A stretch of 64,000 bases of DNA from Caulochytrium protostelioides (lineage: Eukaryota; Chytridiomycota; Caulochytriomycetes; Caulochytriales; Caulochytriaceae): the NCBI GenBank assembly GCA_003615045.1, contig ML014136.1, forward strand, positions 62,001 through 126,000. Reading direction: 5' to 3'. Shown in pieces: positions 1 to 9,590 of this stretch (position 1 is the first letter of the stretch; the number at the start of each line of letters is the position of its first letter). The notes below the pieces were generated by a model. That model saw only the letters and a program-made list of their open reading frames with translations. It had not been told where the DNA came from and did no database searches. Position numbers and translations under genes: made by a program.

Positions 1-90
1 GCCGGCCCGTTGGACGCGGACCCAGCGGCCACCGCACGGGAGCAGTCCAGCGTCGATGAGTTCCTGACCAGTGAATCATTTGAATTGTAA
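1..90 (+). CDS. 3' end of an unidentified protein-coding gene (partial)
   Basis: Reading from the first base, frame 1 stays open for 29 codons and ends at a TAA (88-90). The residues end in an acidic, hydrophobic tail (…SVDEFLTSESFEL). Codon third positions are mostly G or C, as in the good genes of this window, and the composition turns more AT-rich just after the stop, as a 3' UTR would. Only the last 29 residues are present, so no family can be named. It could also be a chance open stretch; the tail-like acidic end and the stop context are the only support. Confidence 0.45.
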   Translation, partial: AGPLDADPAATAREQSSVDEFLTSESFEL

Positions 91-2226
91 TTCAAGACGC
101 CTTCATGGCGGCACGATTTGAAGGACGACCAGGCCGTGCCTGGCGCCGCGCGCTCCCCAATGCTTCCTCCAAGCAGCCACCACGCCACCGAGAGGCCGCG
201 GGACCGGGGCCTCTCTACAGCCACAGTCACAGCCGCTACCACGACCATGACGGTGGCCATGATGGGAGAGACCGCAAGCCGAACACGCGCCTTGTGCGAC
301 TGTCTCTCTCGGGAACTCTCGGAAGAAAAGAAGACCGCCGATCCAAAGCAGTGTCAAGAAGCAGGCGCCGCGTGGCACGTGTGCCAGGTGTCAGCTGCGA
401 CAAGAGCCCCCGTTGCTCCTTGCAGATCTGCCTAGACGACGTGCTCAAACACGCCCGACGCAGTCAACGATCAAGTGCCCTTCGAGAACGTCGCCGTCGG
501 CGGCCGGATCCAGACCCGGCAGTCGGAGCAGCGCTCGAATGGCATCTACGGGTACTTCCGGTGCTTACCGCCTCTGAAGACGACCTACTCCGAAGACCAC
601 CTGTCCCACCACCCTGTTCTGAACACGGTGTAGAGCCCAAGTTCCCATCCTTTGCTTTCTTTCTGAACGTCGTGGGCACGCTGCCGTGGTGCCGTCCGTC
701 CGACCTGCCTTCGCCGCGTTTGGTTTTTCCGTCTTTCCCTCGACCCGTGGCCGGCCGCGAGACTGCGGCAGCGGCCGCTCGCGCCCGATACCCAGTCGCG
801 TGAACGCTCGCTGCCATCGCCGAGTGATGTACATCGAAGCCGCCTCAGGGAGGGGCCCCTCGCGCCGAAAGGCCCGTCCAAGCCCCGCGAGTGATGTGTC
901 ACTTGCAGCGCCGATGACGGCCGATTGGGCGTGTCGCGCTTGGCCCCGAGGCCGCGGGCCGGTCCATCGCGCGGTCAGGCCGCCTCAGCCGGATGACCAC
1001 TTCCTTGAGCGGAAGGACGATGAATCGAGTCGAAGCGCCGCTCCTTCGGCGTCACACTCGCCGTCGCCGCAGCGATGTCGGAATTTAAAATTGTCGAAAC
1101 ACCGAGAAGGATGAGGCGCGCAAAACAACCCGAGAGGCAGGGACCCACCGGCGGCCGTGACCAGGGCGGGACCTGTCGCGTCGCAGAGCGTCCGCCGAGT
1201 CCAAGCACGCCGGGGGTCCAGCCTGGCAGAGACAAAGCTAACCCCATGCGTCTGAGCAAGACATTCAAGAGGAAGAAAAAAAAAGCACTGGCCAGGTGGC
1301 AGAACGCTCGGAGAGCCGACCAAGCACGCGTCCATTCCCAGGCGTCGGCGTCATCGTCATCGGCGGCTTGCGATGTGCCGGCAGGCTCGCTCGAGGCACC
1401 GGATGACCAATCGTGAACAATGGCCGCCTTGCTGAGCTCAGTGGACACACAGCGACCCGCTTCCCGGCGAAAGTCCGCTCGCGGGGGCCTTCGCAGGCGA
1501 TATCGGGTGTCTCCGGCCGAGTCGCCGCCCGGTCCATGAGAGAAACGGCCAGTACCACCATCGTCACGCGCCACGCGCCACGTTCCACAGACCGACCTAC
1601 CTCTTTCTGCCTCGCTAGCTGTCCCAGTGGATATGAGTCATCCCGATCCAAAGTCGGAGTCGGAGTCGGAGTCGGAGTCGGAGTCGGTCGTCCGCCTCTT
1701 CACATAAATCTTCATATCCAGCGCCTATCGCTGACAGGATCACAGCTCACACTCCCCTCTCGAAACCTTCATAGACCATACCCAGACGGCACCTCTATCG
1801 TACTGCTTGTCTTCGACGTTGACGATATCACGTTTATCTGACGGACAGCCTTGTCTTTCGCTATCTTCGCCTGCATGGACCACTTGGCTCGGTTCCCGCA
1901 TATCGACTGACCGACTCTACCACGAGGCACACTCGTCCGCCACAACCGAATGCCTCCACCTTGTCGCGGGGCTGCACGGGCCTACCCCCTATGACCGATC
2001 GCCTTCCGTTCGCTGTTGGCCACCCGCGCCGACGCCCACCTTAACCGCTCAGTGGCTCCGCCCTCTTCACGACACGCATACGGCCTGCAGACGGGACCGC
2101 CGTGTCCCAAGCGACGGACGGCGGCCTCCCACTGTGTAGAACCCGCCGTGACTCCGCCGCCTCCGGCGTGCGCTGCGCTTGTCGTACGGGCTGCCGGGCC
2201 GTTGGCTCGCTCTGTCGGGTGCCGCC
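91..2226. other. Intergenic region, no supported gene
   Basis: About 2.1 kb between the partial gene at the left edge and the 7TM-RGS gene. Several arginine- or proline-rich frames of 100-230 codons are open on both strands, but none shows a recognisable domain and they overlap one another, as expected in GC-rich DNA. It contains a short A-run (about 1274-1285) and a hexanucleotide tandem repeat (1653-1687). The last several hundred bases should include the promoter and 5' UTR of the 7TM-RGS gene; I see no clear TATA box. Confidence 0.5.
1653..1687. repeat. Hexanucleotide tandem repeat (GTCGGA)n
   Basis: About 5.8 direct copies of GTCGGA lie upstream of the 7TM-RGS gene. It is a simple sequence repeat with no sign of coding use. 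Confidence 0.9.
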
Positions 2227-4197
2227 ATGACGGCCGCGTGGTCGTCGCTGCTCGGTGGCGCCAGCGGTCACCATGACGCCGCCTCGTCGATGACCCACCT
2301 GTGGCGCCGCGAGAACCGCGACACCACCGACCGGCGCTCGCCTTGGTTCTGGTCGCCATGGCTGTCCGAGATCTACATCATCGTGTTGGCCGTCTTCTCA
2401 TTCTTCTGGATTGTGAGTCTCGGCGTCTTTATCATACGGCGCAAGCACCATGCCGTCTCTTCGTGTGGTGTCACGCTCACCGTGATCGGCAGTCTCTCGG
2501 GCTACCTCGTCTGCGTCGCATTTCTCCTCAACACGATCGTGTACGCATGGCCTTGCTTTGCGACCCTGTGGTCCATCAATCTCTTCCTGACCACCTGGAT
2601 GGCCTGCCTCATCGCCCGTGCGATACGGCATGCGTCGCGGTACCGTCCCGGCGTCTCGGCGGTGGTCACCCCCATGACCCGCGACCCCGGTGACTTTGTC
2701 ACGGGCACCACCATGTCGCGCAGCACGGTCTCTCGCGGCAAGCACAACGACGGCGCTGATGCGTCGATCCGCCAAGGCCAAGGTCAAGATCAGGGCCAGG
2801 GCCCCGACTCGGCCCACTTCCGCCGATACCGGGGGATCGAGCTGAACCGGATTCCGGACTCGTGGAAGTTCATGAAGCCCCTGAAGCAACTCATTCGGAG
2901 AACGCTGCACTCGATCCGCATGAGCGATAACTATCTGATCGCGTGGATCGTCCTCATGTTTTTGGGCGAGATCCTCGTCACGATCGTCATCCAAATCTTT
3001 AGCACCAACTGCCGCATCCGCCCCGTCATGGACGCCCGCTTCTGCCACCTCTCGTGGGAATATATTCCCGTCTTGCTCGTGCTGACCCCAATGCTCATCT
3101 GCGCGTGCCCGCTGCTTTATTGGATCTTTCGGTATATCCGCTCCGCGCATGGCGTGCGCAAGGACTTGCTCATCAGCGTCTTGGTCGGGGGGCCTATGGT
3201 GTTCCTCTTCATCATTAGCTGCGTCTGGCTGGAGCACGTGGTCGCGTGGCAGCCGTGGACGCCCAGCAACTGGCTCGTCATTTCCCTCATCAGCAGCCAG
3301 GTCAGCTCGGTCCTCATGCCGACGCTGCGCTCCTTCTTCCAGGACTGGGACCGCCGCCGCCGCATCCAGCCGGGCGTCGACGCCTTTCTCTCCGTCCTCG
3401 AAGACCCCGTGCTCTTCGCCGAGTTCCGTGAAGTCGCGGTCGCCGACCTCACCATCGAGTCGACCGTGTTTTTGTATGAGCTGCGGTTGCTCGAGGAGCT
3501 CGCCTCGACCCACTACCTGTGGAAGGCCACGGTGCAGCCGCTCCTGCGCCAGCCGCCCCCCGCGATGCGCAAAGCGCCGAGCCGCACTCTGAGCCGCTTT
3601 GTCGTCCTGCGCGATGCGCCGCCCATGCCCAGTGAACCCGGACCCGATCCCGACGCCGCGGAGGACGCCGGCCCGATGGCGCGGCCAGCGCGGCCGGCGC
3701 CACCCGCGATGAGCGCCTGCGGCAGCACCACCTCGGCACCTGCGGCCACGGACGCCGGGTCCCAACCCCTGCCTGACGCCGTGGTGTCCGAGCTGCGTTC
3801 GGGCCGGTTGGACGGCGCGGCCTCGACGCTGCTGTCGTCGTCACGGCCGTCCTCGTTGTCGTCCGGCAACGGCCGCCGTGCCGTGGTGCCGCTCGACTGG
3901 GAGGTCCCCGAGAAACTGCGGCCGCGGTACATCGGGATCTACCGGACCTTTATTGAGCGCCAGGCGCCCATGCAGATCGTCTTGTCGGCGCCGCTGCGCC
4001 ACGCGCTTCAGATGGCCTTCTCGGATCCGGCAGCGCGCCTGACGCTGGATGTGTTCAACGATGCCAAGAACGAGGTGCTTTCGCGGCTCTATGTCACGAC
4101 GTACCGCACGTTCCTGCGCCACAGGCAGGTGCAGAACACGAACCACGCGCGGACTCAGCGCGACGAGATTGCCCGCATGGCCGAGCTCTGGGCCTAA
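2227..4197 (+). CDS. Seven-transmembrane receptor-like protein with C-terminal RGS domain
   Basis: A 656-residue membrane protein. Seven hydrophobic segments follow a short N-terminus: about residues 49-70, 85-115, 118-140, 240-262, 280-305, 315-340 and 355-375. A cytosolic RGS (regulator of G-protein signalling) domain follows. The RGS fold appears in two pieces: helices like DAFLSVLEDPVLFAEF start near residue 385, and the second half (IYRTFIERQAP, then VFNDAKNEVLSRLY and YRTFL) lies near 560-640. About 135 proline/alanine/serine-rich residues separate them. Fungal 7TM-RGS proteins are thought to sense a signal and speed GTP hydrolysis on a G-alpha subunit at the plasma membrane. The start chosen is the first in-frame ATG, in a strong GCCGCCATGA context. 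Ligand unknown. The long insertion within the RGS fold is unusual. Confidence 0.8.
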   Translation: MTAAWSSLLGGASGHHDAASSMTHLWRRENRDTTDRRSPWFWSPWLSEIYIIVLAVFSFFWIVSLGVFIIRRKHHAVSSCGVTLTVIGSLSGYLVCVAFLLNTIVYAWPCFATLWSINLFLTTWMACLIARAIRHASRYRPGVSAVVTPMTRDPGDFVTGTTMSRSTVSRGKHNDGADASIRQGQGQDQGQGPDSAHFRRYRGIELNRIPDSWKFMKPLKQLIRRTLHSIRMSDNYLIAWIVLMFLGEILVTIVIQIFSTNCRIRPVMDARFCHLSWEYIPVLLVLTPMLICACPLLYWIFRYIRSAHGVRKDLLISVLVGGPMVFLFIISCVWLEHVVAWQPWTPSNWLVISLISSQVSSVLMPTLRSFFQDWDRRRRIQPGVDAFLSVLEDPVLFAEFREVAVADLTIESTVFLYELRLLEELASTHYLWKATVQPLLRQPPPAMRKAPSRTLSRFVVLRDAPPMPSEPGPDPDAAEDAGPMARPARPAPPAMSACGSTTSAPAATDAGSQPLPDAVVSELRSGRLDGAASTLLSSSRPSSLSSGNGRRAVVPLDWEVPEKLRPRYIGIYRTFIERQAPMQIVLSAPLRHALQMAFSDPAARLTLDVFNDAKNEVLSRLYVTTYRTFLRHRQVQNTNHARTQRDEIARMAELWA

Positions 4198-5022
4198 ACC
4201 AAGCGTGCGCCCTTATCGCTGCGCCATTCACTACGGCTCTGGATACCCCCCAACACCGACTGTCGAAATAATAGCATCTTGCGTGCAATTTCCAGGCATG
4301 TTTACATGGCGAAGCCCGTGCTTGAGTGGTGCGTCGTGAGCGTGAGAGGGGCCTTCCGGGTGATGTGCGACGTCTCGCCCTCCACGCGGTTTCAGGGTCT
4401 CGACGGCTCAGGCCGATCGGGCATCGGCCGATCGGCGCCCCCCACCATGGCCGTCACGCTGCCGCCACCCCGGGCGGCCGGGAGCGGCGGTCACGGGCGC
4501 AGGCGCGGCGGCGGGGCGCCTCGTCACCAGGCGTGAGCCTGAGCGGAGGTCGAATCATCTGGACGCCGCGCTGGTCGGCGTTCATATCGGTCATAACAGC
4601 GCAGCCTGCTCGTGCGAGTTGAAGTGATCCGTGGTCTCCCCCGATGCATCTAGGCCACGGACGGCAGGTTACTGAAGAGCATAATGTATGTGCCCAGGCC
4701 GACGGGTGAGATGTGATCAGGCTCGCGGCCCGATCCAATCGATGGCTCATGCATGATTGGGGGGGCCGTCGGCTCGTTGCCATCGATCCGCTTCAGCACC
4801 AGCCCGGGTGAACGTCATTGCCACTGCCATTTGCCATTTGCCGCCGCCCGCGTCCACTGATACCTCGTCTGATACCATCGTGCCACCGTGCTACCGCATC
4901 TGGTGCCGCGTGTCCTTCGTTCCTGCGCATCGATCCGCTCCGTTGCCCGCGTCGTGGTCACCGCATGCGTGGACGGCGCCCCTTGCTCGGCGAGCAGGTC
5001 AGGATTGGCGCCGTCGGCCGTG
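4198..5022. other. Intergenic region, nothing recognised
   Basis: About 0.8 kb between the 7TM-RGS gene and the disordered 691-residue protein. Composition is mixed and only short shadow frames are open. It should hold the 3' UTR of the first gene and the promoter of the second; no motif stands out. Confidence 0.5.
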
Positions 5023-7098
5023 ATGGCGCCGTCCGCGGCCGCCGCGCCGTCCGCCACGGCCTGCTCCGTGGCCTCGGGTCCGCGTTCGCTGGCGCCGACC
5101 CTCGGCTCGTCGTCCTGCCGCTCGCAGCACTCGCAGGCCTCCTCGCGCCATGCCCTCTACGCCCCGTCCATCCGTCCGGACCACGATCCCGAGGGCGAGG
5201 GCGAGGGCGATGTGGCGGACGGGACCAGCGTAATGGCCATCCATACCCGTCCGCTCGACGACGACGATGACGACGACGGCACGCATGATCGGCGATCGCG
5301 GGCCCCCTCGACGGGCCATGACCGACCACCGCGGCTCCCGCCGATGTCGCCGGTGCCTGGGTGGAGCACCCAGAGCGGCGACCGCGACCTCGACCGTCGT
5401 CGCCACGACGGCCACGGCATCGGCAGCCACGGCGATGTGACCGAGTCTGTCGCGGTCGACCGGTCCGCGTTGAAAACGCTCGCCATGGCTCCCGCCGCCG
5501 CCGCCGCCGATAACAAGGCGGATGACGACGCTGACAACGTTTGCGCCGCTCTGTCACGTGTGCCGGTATCAGCGCCTCACGCCCCAACATCGTCGCTCTG
5601 GCCGGCGCCTGGCTCACCGACGCCCTCAGCGTCCTGCTCGGCGTCCTGCTCGGCGTCCCGCGCATCGCCCTTGTCGACGCCAGCCTCGACGACGCCCACG
5701 CCCACGGCAGCGCCGGCCCCCGCGCCCGACGTGGCCGCTTCGCCGCCGCCACCCGCGCCACGCGGGTTGACGGCGACCCCGCCGCACGGCCTGGTCGCCG
5801 ACGTCAGCCTGCCGGACCGGCCGGCGCGCCCGGCCTCGCTGCACAGCGCGCCGCGGCGCTCGCGATGGCGGTTCCGCATCAAAGCGCCCGCCAAGCTCCG
5901 CGCGCTCTTCTCGCGGCACCCCGCCGCCTCGCAGGCGCCGCCGCCGCCGCGGCCACGCCCCGGGAGGGGCTCGGGCGGTGCAGGGGAGGTGGATGCGGCG
6001 GCCGACGCGGACGGTGAGTTGATGACCATCCGCCCCGCCGATCCGGCATCCAGCGAGACGGACGTCGGCTCCCTCAAGCCGACATCCTTGGACACGCGGT
6101 CCCGCCGCGCCATCGCGCAGGACGTCGGCGTCGGCGTCGCCATCGCCACGCAAGGCGACCGCCGGTCCTCGCACGCGTCCCACTCGGACGCCGTCTCGGA
6201 CACGGCGTCCAGCCCCATGCTCAGCGACCTGGTCTCTCTGGGCCGCAGCCGCCGGCGTCGACGCCGCCACCGGTATCGCCACGGCGGCGGCGGCTCGAGC
6301 AGCATCCGCCGGGACCCGAGTCCGCACCGCCTCCTGGCGTCGCCGGGCGACGGCGATGACGCGAGTCTGGACGGCCTCGGCCGGCGGCGCACCGGCACAC
6401 CCTCCACGCGCGAGCGGTCGCCGACGCGGTCCGACGGGAGTCTGGCCCTCGCCGACGCGGCGACGGCATGGCGGCGCGGCGCGGCACCCCCTGCGCTGGC
6501 CGCCATTGAGGCCGCCACGTGCTTCGGCGGTCCCATAGGCATGCCCATGCCGCCGCCGTCGACGGCGCCGATCACGCCCGCCGCCGCGGCCGCCGCGGCC
6601 GCCGGCGCCCTCCTGCCGCGGCCACCGGCGCGCTCGGGATCGACGGCGCCGTCGATCCGCCTCTCGGGCGACCCGCTGCACGCTGCGGGCATCCCGGATG
6701 CGTCGACCTCTACCACGACGACGCGGGCGCGGCCGGCGACGCCGCGGCCCGAGCGGCCCGCGAGCCTCGCGTCGAGCGCCGTGAGTGTCGCCCCCAGCGG
6801 GGCCCCGAGCGTCGCGGCGAGTCTCGCGCCCAGCGTCGCCGGGACGACGGGCACGGCGCAGACGGGCGCGCAGGCCGAAACGCAGACGCTCGGCGGCGTC
6901 AGCACGCGCGCCATGTATCCGCGGAGCGTGAAGAGCGGCCGCGTCGGGTACGGCGGCGACGCGGCCAACGGCGGCGGGATGGTCGGCACGAGCACGGGCG
7001 GCGCGCGCCACAACCGCATGGCCGTCGATGGCATGAGCACCTTCACGGCGTGGAGTTTCGGCCAACGGAGCGGCGAGACGTGGTCGGTGGGCAGCTGA
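5023..7098 (+). CDS. Large intrinsically disordered protein of unknown function
   Basis: A 691-codon frame from the first in-frame ATG to TGA. The protein is dominated by alanine, proline, serine, arginine and aspartate and has no domain I recognise. Visible landmarks are an acidic run of aspartates near residue 80, a basic patch around residue 277 (SRWRFRIKAPAKLRALF), a polybasic RRRRRHRYRH stretch near 410, and a less biased C-terminus (TFTAWSFGQRSGETWSVGS). Third codon positions are overwhelmingly G/C and the C-terminal end reads like a genuine protein, which favours this strand over two long antisense frames. The polybasic patches could bind membrane, nucleic acid or act as nuclear signals; that is inference. 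The true start could be a later ATG. Confidence 0.6.
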   Translation: MAPSAAAAPSATACSVASGPRSLAPTLGSSSCRSQHSQASSRHALYAPSIRPDHDPEGEGEGDVADGTSVMAIHTRPLDDDDDDDGTHDRRSRAPSTGHDRPPRLPPMSPVPGWSTQSGDRDLDRRRHDGHGIGSHGDVTESVAVDRSALKTLAMAPAAAAADNKADDDADNVCAALSRVPVSAPHAPTSSLWPAPGSPTPSASCSASCSASRASPLSTPASTTPTPTAAPAPAPDVAASPPPPAPRGLTATPPHGLVADVSLPDRPARPASLHSAPRRSRWRFRIKAPAKLRALFSRHPAASQAPPPPRPRPGRGSGGAGEVDAAADADGELMTIRPADPASSETDVGSLKPTSLDTRSRRAIAQDVGVGVAIATQGDRRSSHASHSDAVSDTASSPMLSDLVSLGRSRRRRRRHRYRHGGGGSSSIRRDPSPHRLLASPGDGDDASLDGLGRRRTGTPSTRERSPTRSDGSLALADAATAWRRGAAPPALAAIEAATCFGGPIGMPMPPPSTAPITPAAAAAAAAGALLPRPPARSGSTAPSIRLSGDPLHAAGIPDASTSTTTTRARPATPRPERPASLASSAVSVAPSGAPSVAASLAPSVAGTTGTAQTGAQAETQTLGGVSTRAMYPRSVKSGRVGYGGDAANGGGMVGTSTGGARHNRMAVDGMSTFTAWSFGQRSGETWSVGS

Positions 7099-7725
7099 GC
7101 CGGGGACCGCCTCCCCCCATGCCGCGGTCGCGGGTCCGCTGGGGCTCGATACGCCGACATGGACCAACAAGCACCTCATCTCATACATTGTCGACAGGGA
7201 GGAGCGGCGGCCGGGCAGGGGTCGGCCGCGCGGACGGCCTGCGCGGCGGCGTCGGTCGTCCATGGTGCCGATCGCGCGATCGAGGGCTGATGCGGGCGGG
7301 TGGGCGCGTCGGAGTCGCTCGACGCCCGCTAAGCCCCTTTCTTGCTCGGGAGGCCGGGCCGTCGGCACCCCGACGGCCGCCTCGCCCGCCGGGGACGGCG
7401 GAGGTGCGAGGGGGACGGCGCGTGAGGCTCTGGGCGTCGCGGTATAAACGCCTTCCGTGGTCGCGACCACGTGCCGCACCCGCCGACGCGTGGACCGCCC
7501 ACGGCCGTGGATGCATGCCTCGCATGGCGCTGGCGCTTGCCGCTGCGGCGCTGTGTTCCTCCCGCGCCGACCGCCAGCTCCGCTCCTGCCCGCGCCTGCT
7601 CGTCAGGCCGCTGAGACCCCCTGCCGGCGCCGCCTTTACTCTCCGTCCTGCGGCGACCCCCTGCGTTGCCGTCTCCGCTGCCGTCGGGCGCTTCTCGGTG
7701 TTTCTTGTTGTTTACCGCTCCCGCG
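7099..7725. other. Intergenic region, nothing recognised
   Basis: About 0.6 kb of GC-rich DNA between the disordered protein gene and the mitoribosomal uL5m gene. Only overlapping shadow frames are open. It should contain the uL5m promoter and leader. Confidence 0.5.
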
Positions 7726-8847
7726 ATGGCCAGCTGGGTCTGGCTGGGCCGCGCATGCCGGCCAGCCGGCCGCCGCTCGGCCGTCGCCGCGTCGTCGGCA
7801 GGCGCCACGCGGCCCGCAGCATCGTCAGCACCGTGGCGGCAGCACGGCCCGCGCGCGATGGCCACGGACGTCGCTTCCGCCGCGGCGGACGATGCTGACG
7901 TGCCGAGTGAGGGCGTGGCGTGGAACGTTTTGTCGCGGTCGAGGTTACAGGCACACTACTACGACACGCTGGTGGACAACCTGGCGATCCTGAGCTACGA
8001 CGCGACGGCGGCGGCGGGCTCGCCCGAGCGGCTGCAAGCGCTGGCGGACGAGCTTGCGCGCGGCGCGGCGCCGTCGCTGCAGTCGCTCTTCTCGACGCCC
8101 CTCGCGCAGCTGCCGACGCGGCCGACCGCAGCGCCCGTCTCGTCGGAGCTGCTGCATACCCAGAACATGCACCCGAACTATGTCGTGAACACGCGCAAGA
8201 CGAAGCCGACGACCAACCTGATCGACTACACGTCGATCCCGGTGGCGCAGCGCGACCCGCTGTTCACGGTGCCCGACACGCCGCCGTTCGACGGCACGCT
8301 GCGCCGCGTGCCGATGCTGCGCGCCATCACGCTCGAGTCCGAGGTGCTGGACGCGATCAAGAACAAAAACATCCTGTACGGGACGCTGATGACCCTGTCG
8401 GCGATTGGCGGCGCCGAGGCGCGCATCGTGCCGGCGCTGCAGGCGAATGCGCAGAAGCAGATCCGCGTCGGGATGCCTATCGGCGCGACGGCGACGCTGC
8501 ACGGCGAGCGCATGTACGACTTTGTGGACAAGCTCGTGCAGTGCGTGCTCCCGCGCATCCGCGAGTATACCGGCATCGAGCCGGTCGGCGACGGCCTCGG
8601 CACGTTCCGCATCGTCATCCCCGCCTCCAGCGTGGGCTACTTCCCGGACATCGAGCCATACTTCGAGATGTTCCCGCGCCTCGACGAAGTCAGCGTCACG
8701 TTCCACACGACCGCGTGGAACGACCGCGAAGCGATGCTCCTGCTCTCGGGCTTCCAGCTGCCCTTCCGCCCGGAGGTCACGAAGGTCGAGGCCGTCGAGG
8801 TCGAAGAGGACCCGTGGGCCAAGTTCAAGAAGAAGCAGCGCAAGTGA
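7726..8847 (+). CDS. MRPL7: Mitochondrial large-subunit ribosomal protein uL5m
   Basis: A 373-residue protein with an arginine/alanine-rich, acid-poor N-terminus (MASWVWLGRACRPAGRRS) typical of a mitochondrial targeting peptide. A ribosomal uL5 (L5) core begins near residue 130: HPNYVVNTRKTKPTTNLIDY, then the beta-rich RNA-binding half and a C-terminal half (GLGTFRIVIPASSVGYFPDIEPYFEMF) seen in mitochondrial L5 proteins. uL5m sits in the central protuberance of the mitoribosome and contacts 5S-equivalent RNA regions and tRNA. The lysine-rich tail (KFKKKQRK) is also typical. The start is the ATG that opens the targeting peptide. It is longer than yeast Mrpl7 because of the extended presequence. 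The sequence is intact with no intron needed. Confidence 0.92.
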   Translation: MASWVWLGRACRPAGRRSAVAASSAGATRPAASSAPWRQHGPRAMATDVASAAADDADVPSEGVAWNVLSRSRLQAHYYDTLVDNLAILSYDATAAAGSPERLQALADELARGAAPSLQSLFSTPLAQLPTRPTAAPVSSELLHTQNMHPNYVVNTRKTKPTTNLIDYTSIPVAQRDPLFTVPDTPPFDGTLRRVPMLRAITLESEVLDAIKNKNILYGTLMTLSAIGGAEARIVPALQANAQKQIRVGMPIGATATLHGERMYDFVDKLVQCVLPRIREYTGIEPVGDGLGTFRIVIPASSVGYFPDIEPYFEMFPRLDEVSVTFHTTAWNDREAMLLLSGFQLPFRPEVTKVEAVEVEEDPWAKFKKKQRK

Positions 8848-9590
8848 AGTTTATTGCATAATCATCATAAATCGTCAGAGAAAACGTCGATCGAGCATCA
8901 CCTGGGTGCTATCCGGGATGTCTGCTGGCGGCTGCGTCGGATCATACCGGCACGTGCCAGGGCCAGAGGTGATCCTGCGCGTGCTGGACATCGCGAGAGA
9001 CGGAAAGGAACGCCGCCACAGGCGTTCGCGGGGGAAGCGCGCGGCGCGGCGCGGCACGGCGCGGGGGGCGCGGGACGCTGCCGTGGGCACGCGCTGTCGC
9101 CGCCGCACGCTCGCAGACACCCGCGAAGGCGGCAGATGCCCCTCATGGCAGGACCTGCCATAGCTGCCGCGGGTATGAATCCTGCAGCGACTCCACGCGG
9201 CTGACGCCGATGCCGATGCGGGAATCGTGGCCGGCCGGCTTGACCCGGGAAGAAGGGGAGGCCGTCGCTTGCCGCGGCCCGCCAGCGATCGGCACACCGG
9301 CGTCCCACCCATCGCGCCTTGTGATCCAGGCATCCTCCCGGCCACATCGCCTCATCGTGGTGACCATCACGGGCTGCGTGTGGACTGGACGGGCACGCCA
9401 TTCGCGTGGCGAAACGTCCTGATCGGCCATTGACGCGTGTGGCGACGCGCGCTTCAGCAACGACTTCAGCACCGACGCGCCCGCCAGCCTCCCACGACGC
9501 GTCGCCATCCCGAGAGCCGCGCGCCGTCTTTCTCCGATTCCCTGCGTCGGGTGCGTCGGTCCGCCGTGCGGCTGATCCCGACACACGACC
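8848..9590. other. Intergenic region, nothing recognised
   Basis: About 0.74 kb between uL5m and the PDAT gene. An AT-richer patch immediately after the uL5m stop (about 8848-8890) looks like the 3' UTR. The rest is GC-rich and should contain the PDAT promoter and leader. Confidence 0.5.

Noticed and set aside
5577-7160. Two long minus-strand frames opposite the 691-residue orphan
   Set aside because: Both are antisense shadows; the plus-strand frame has a proper ATG, higher third-position GC and a protein-like C-terminus.
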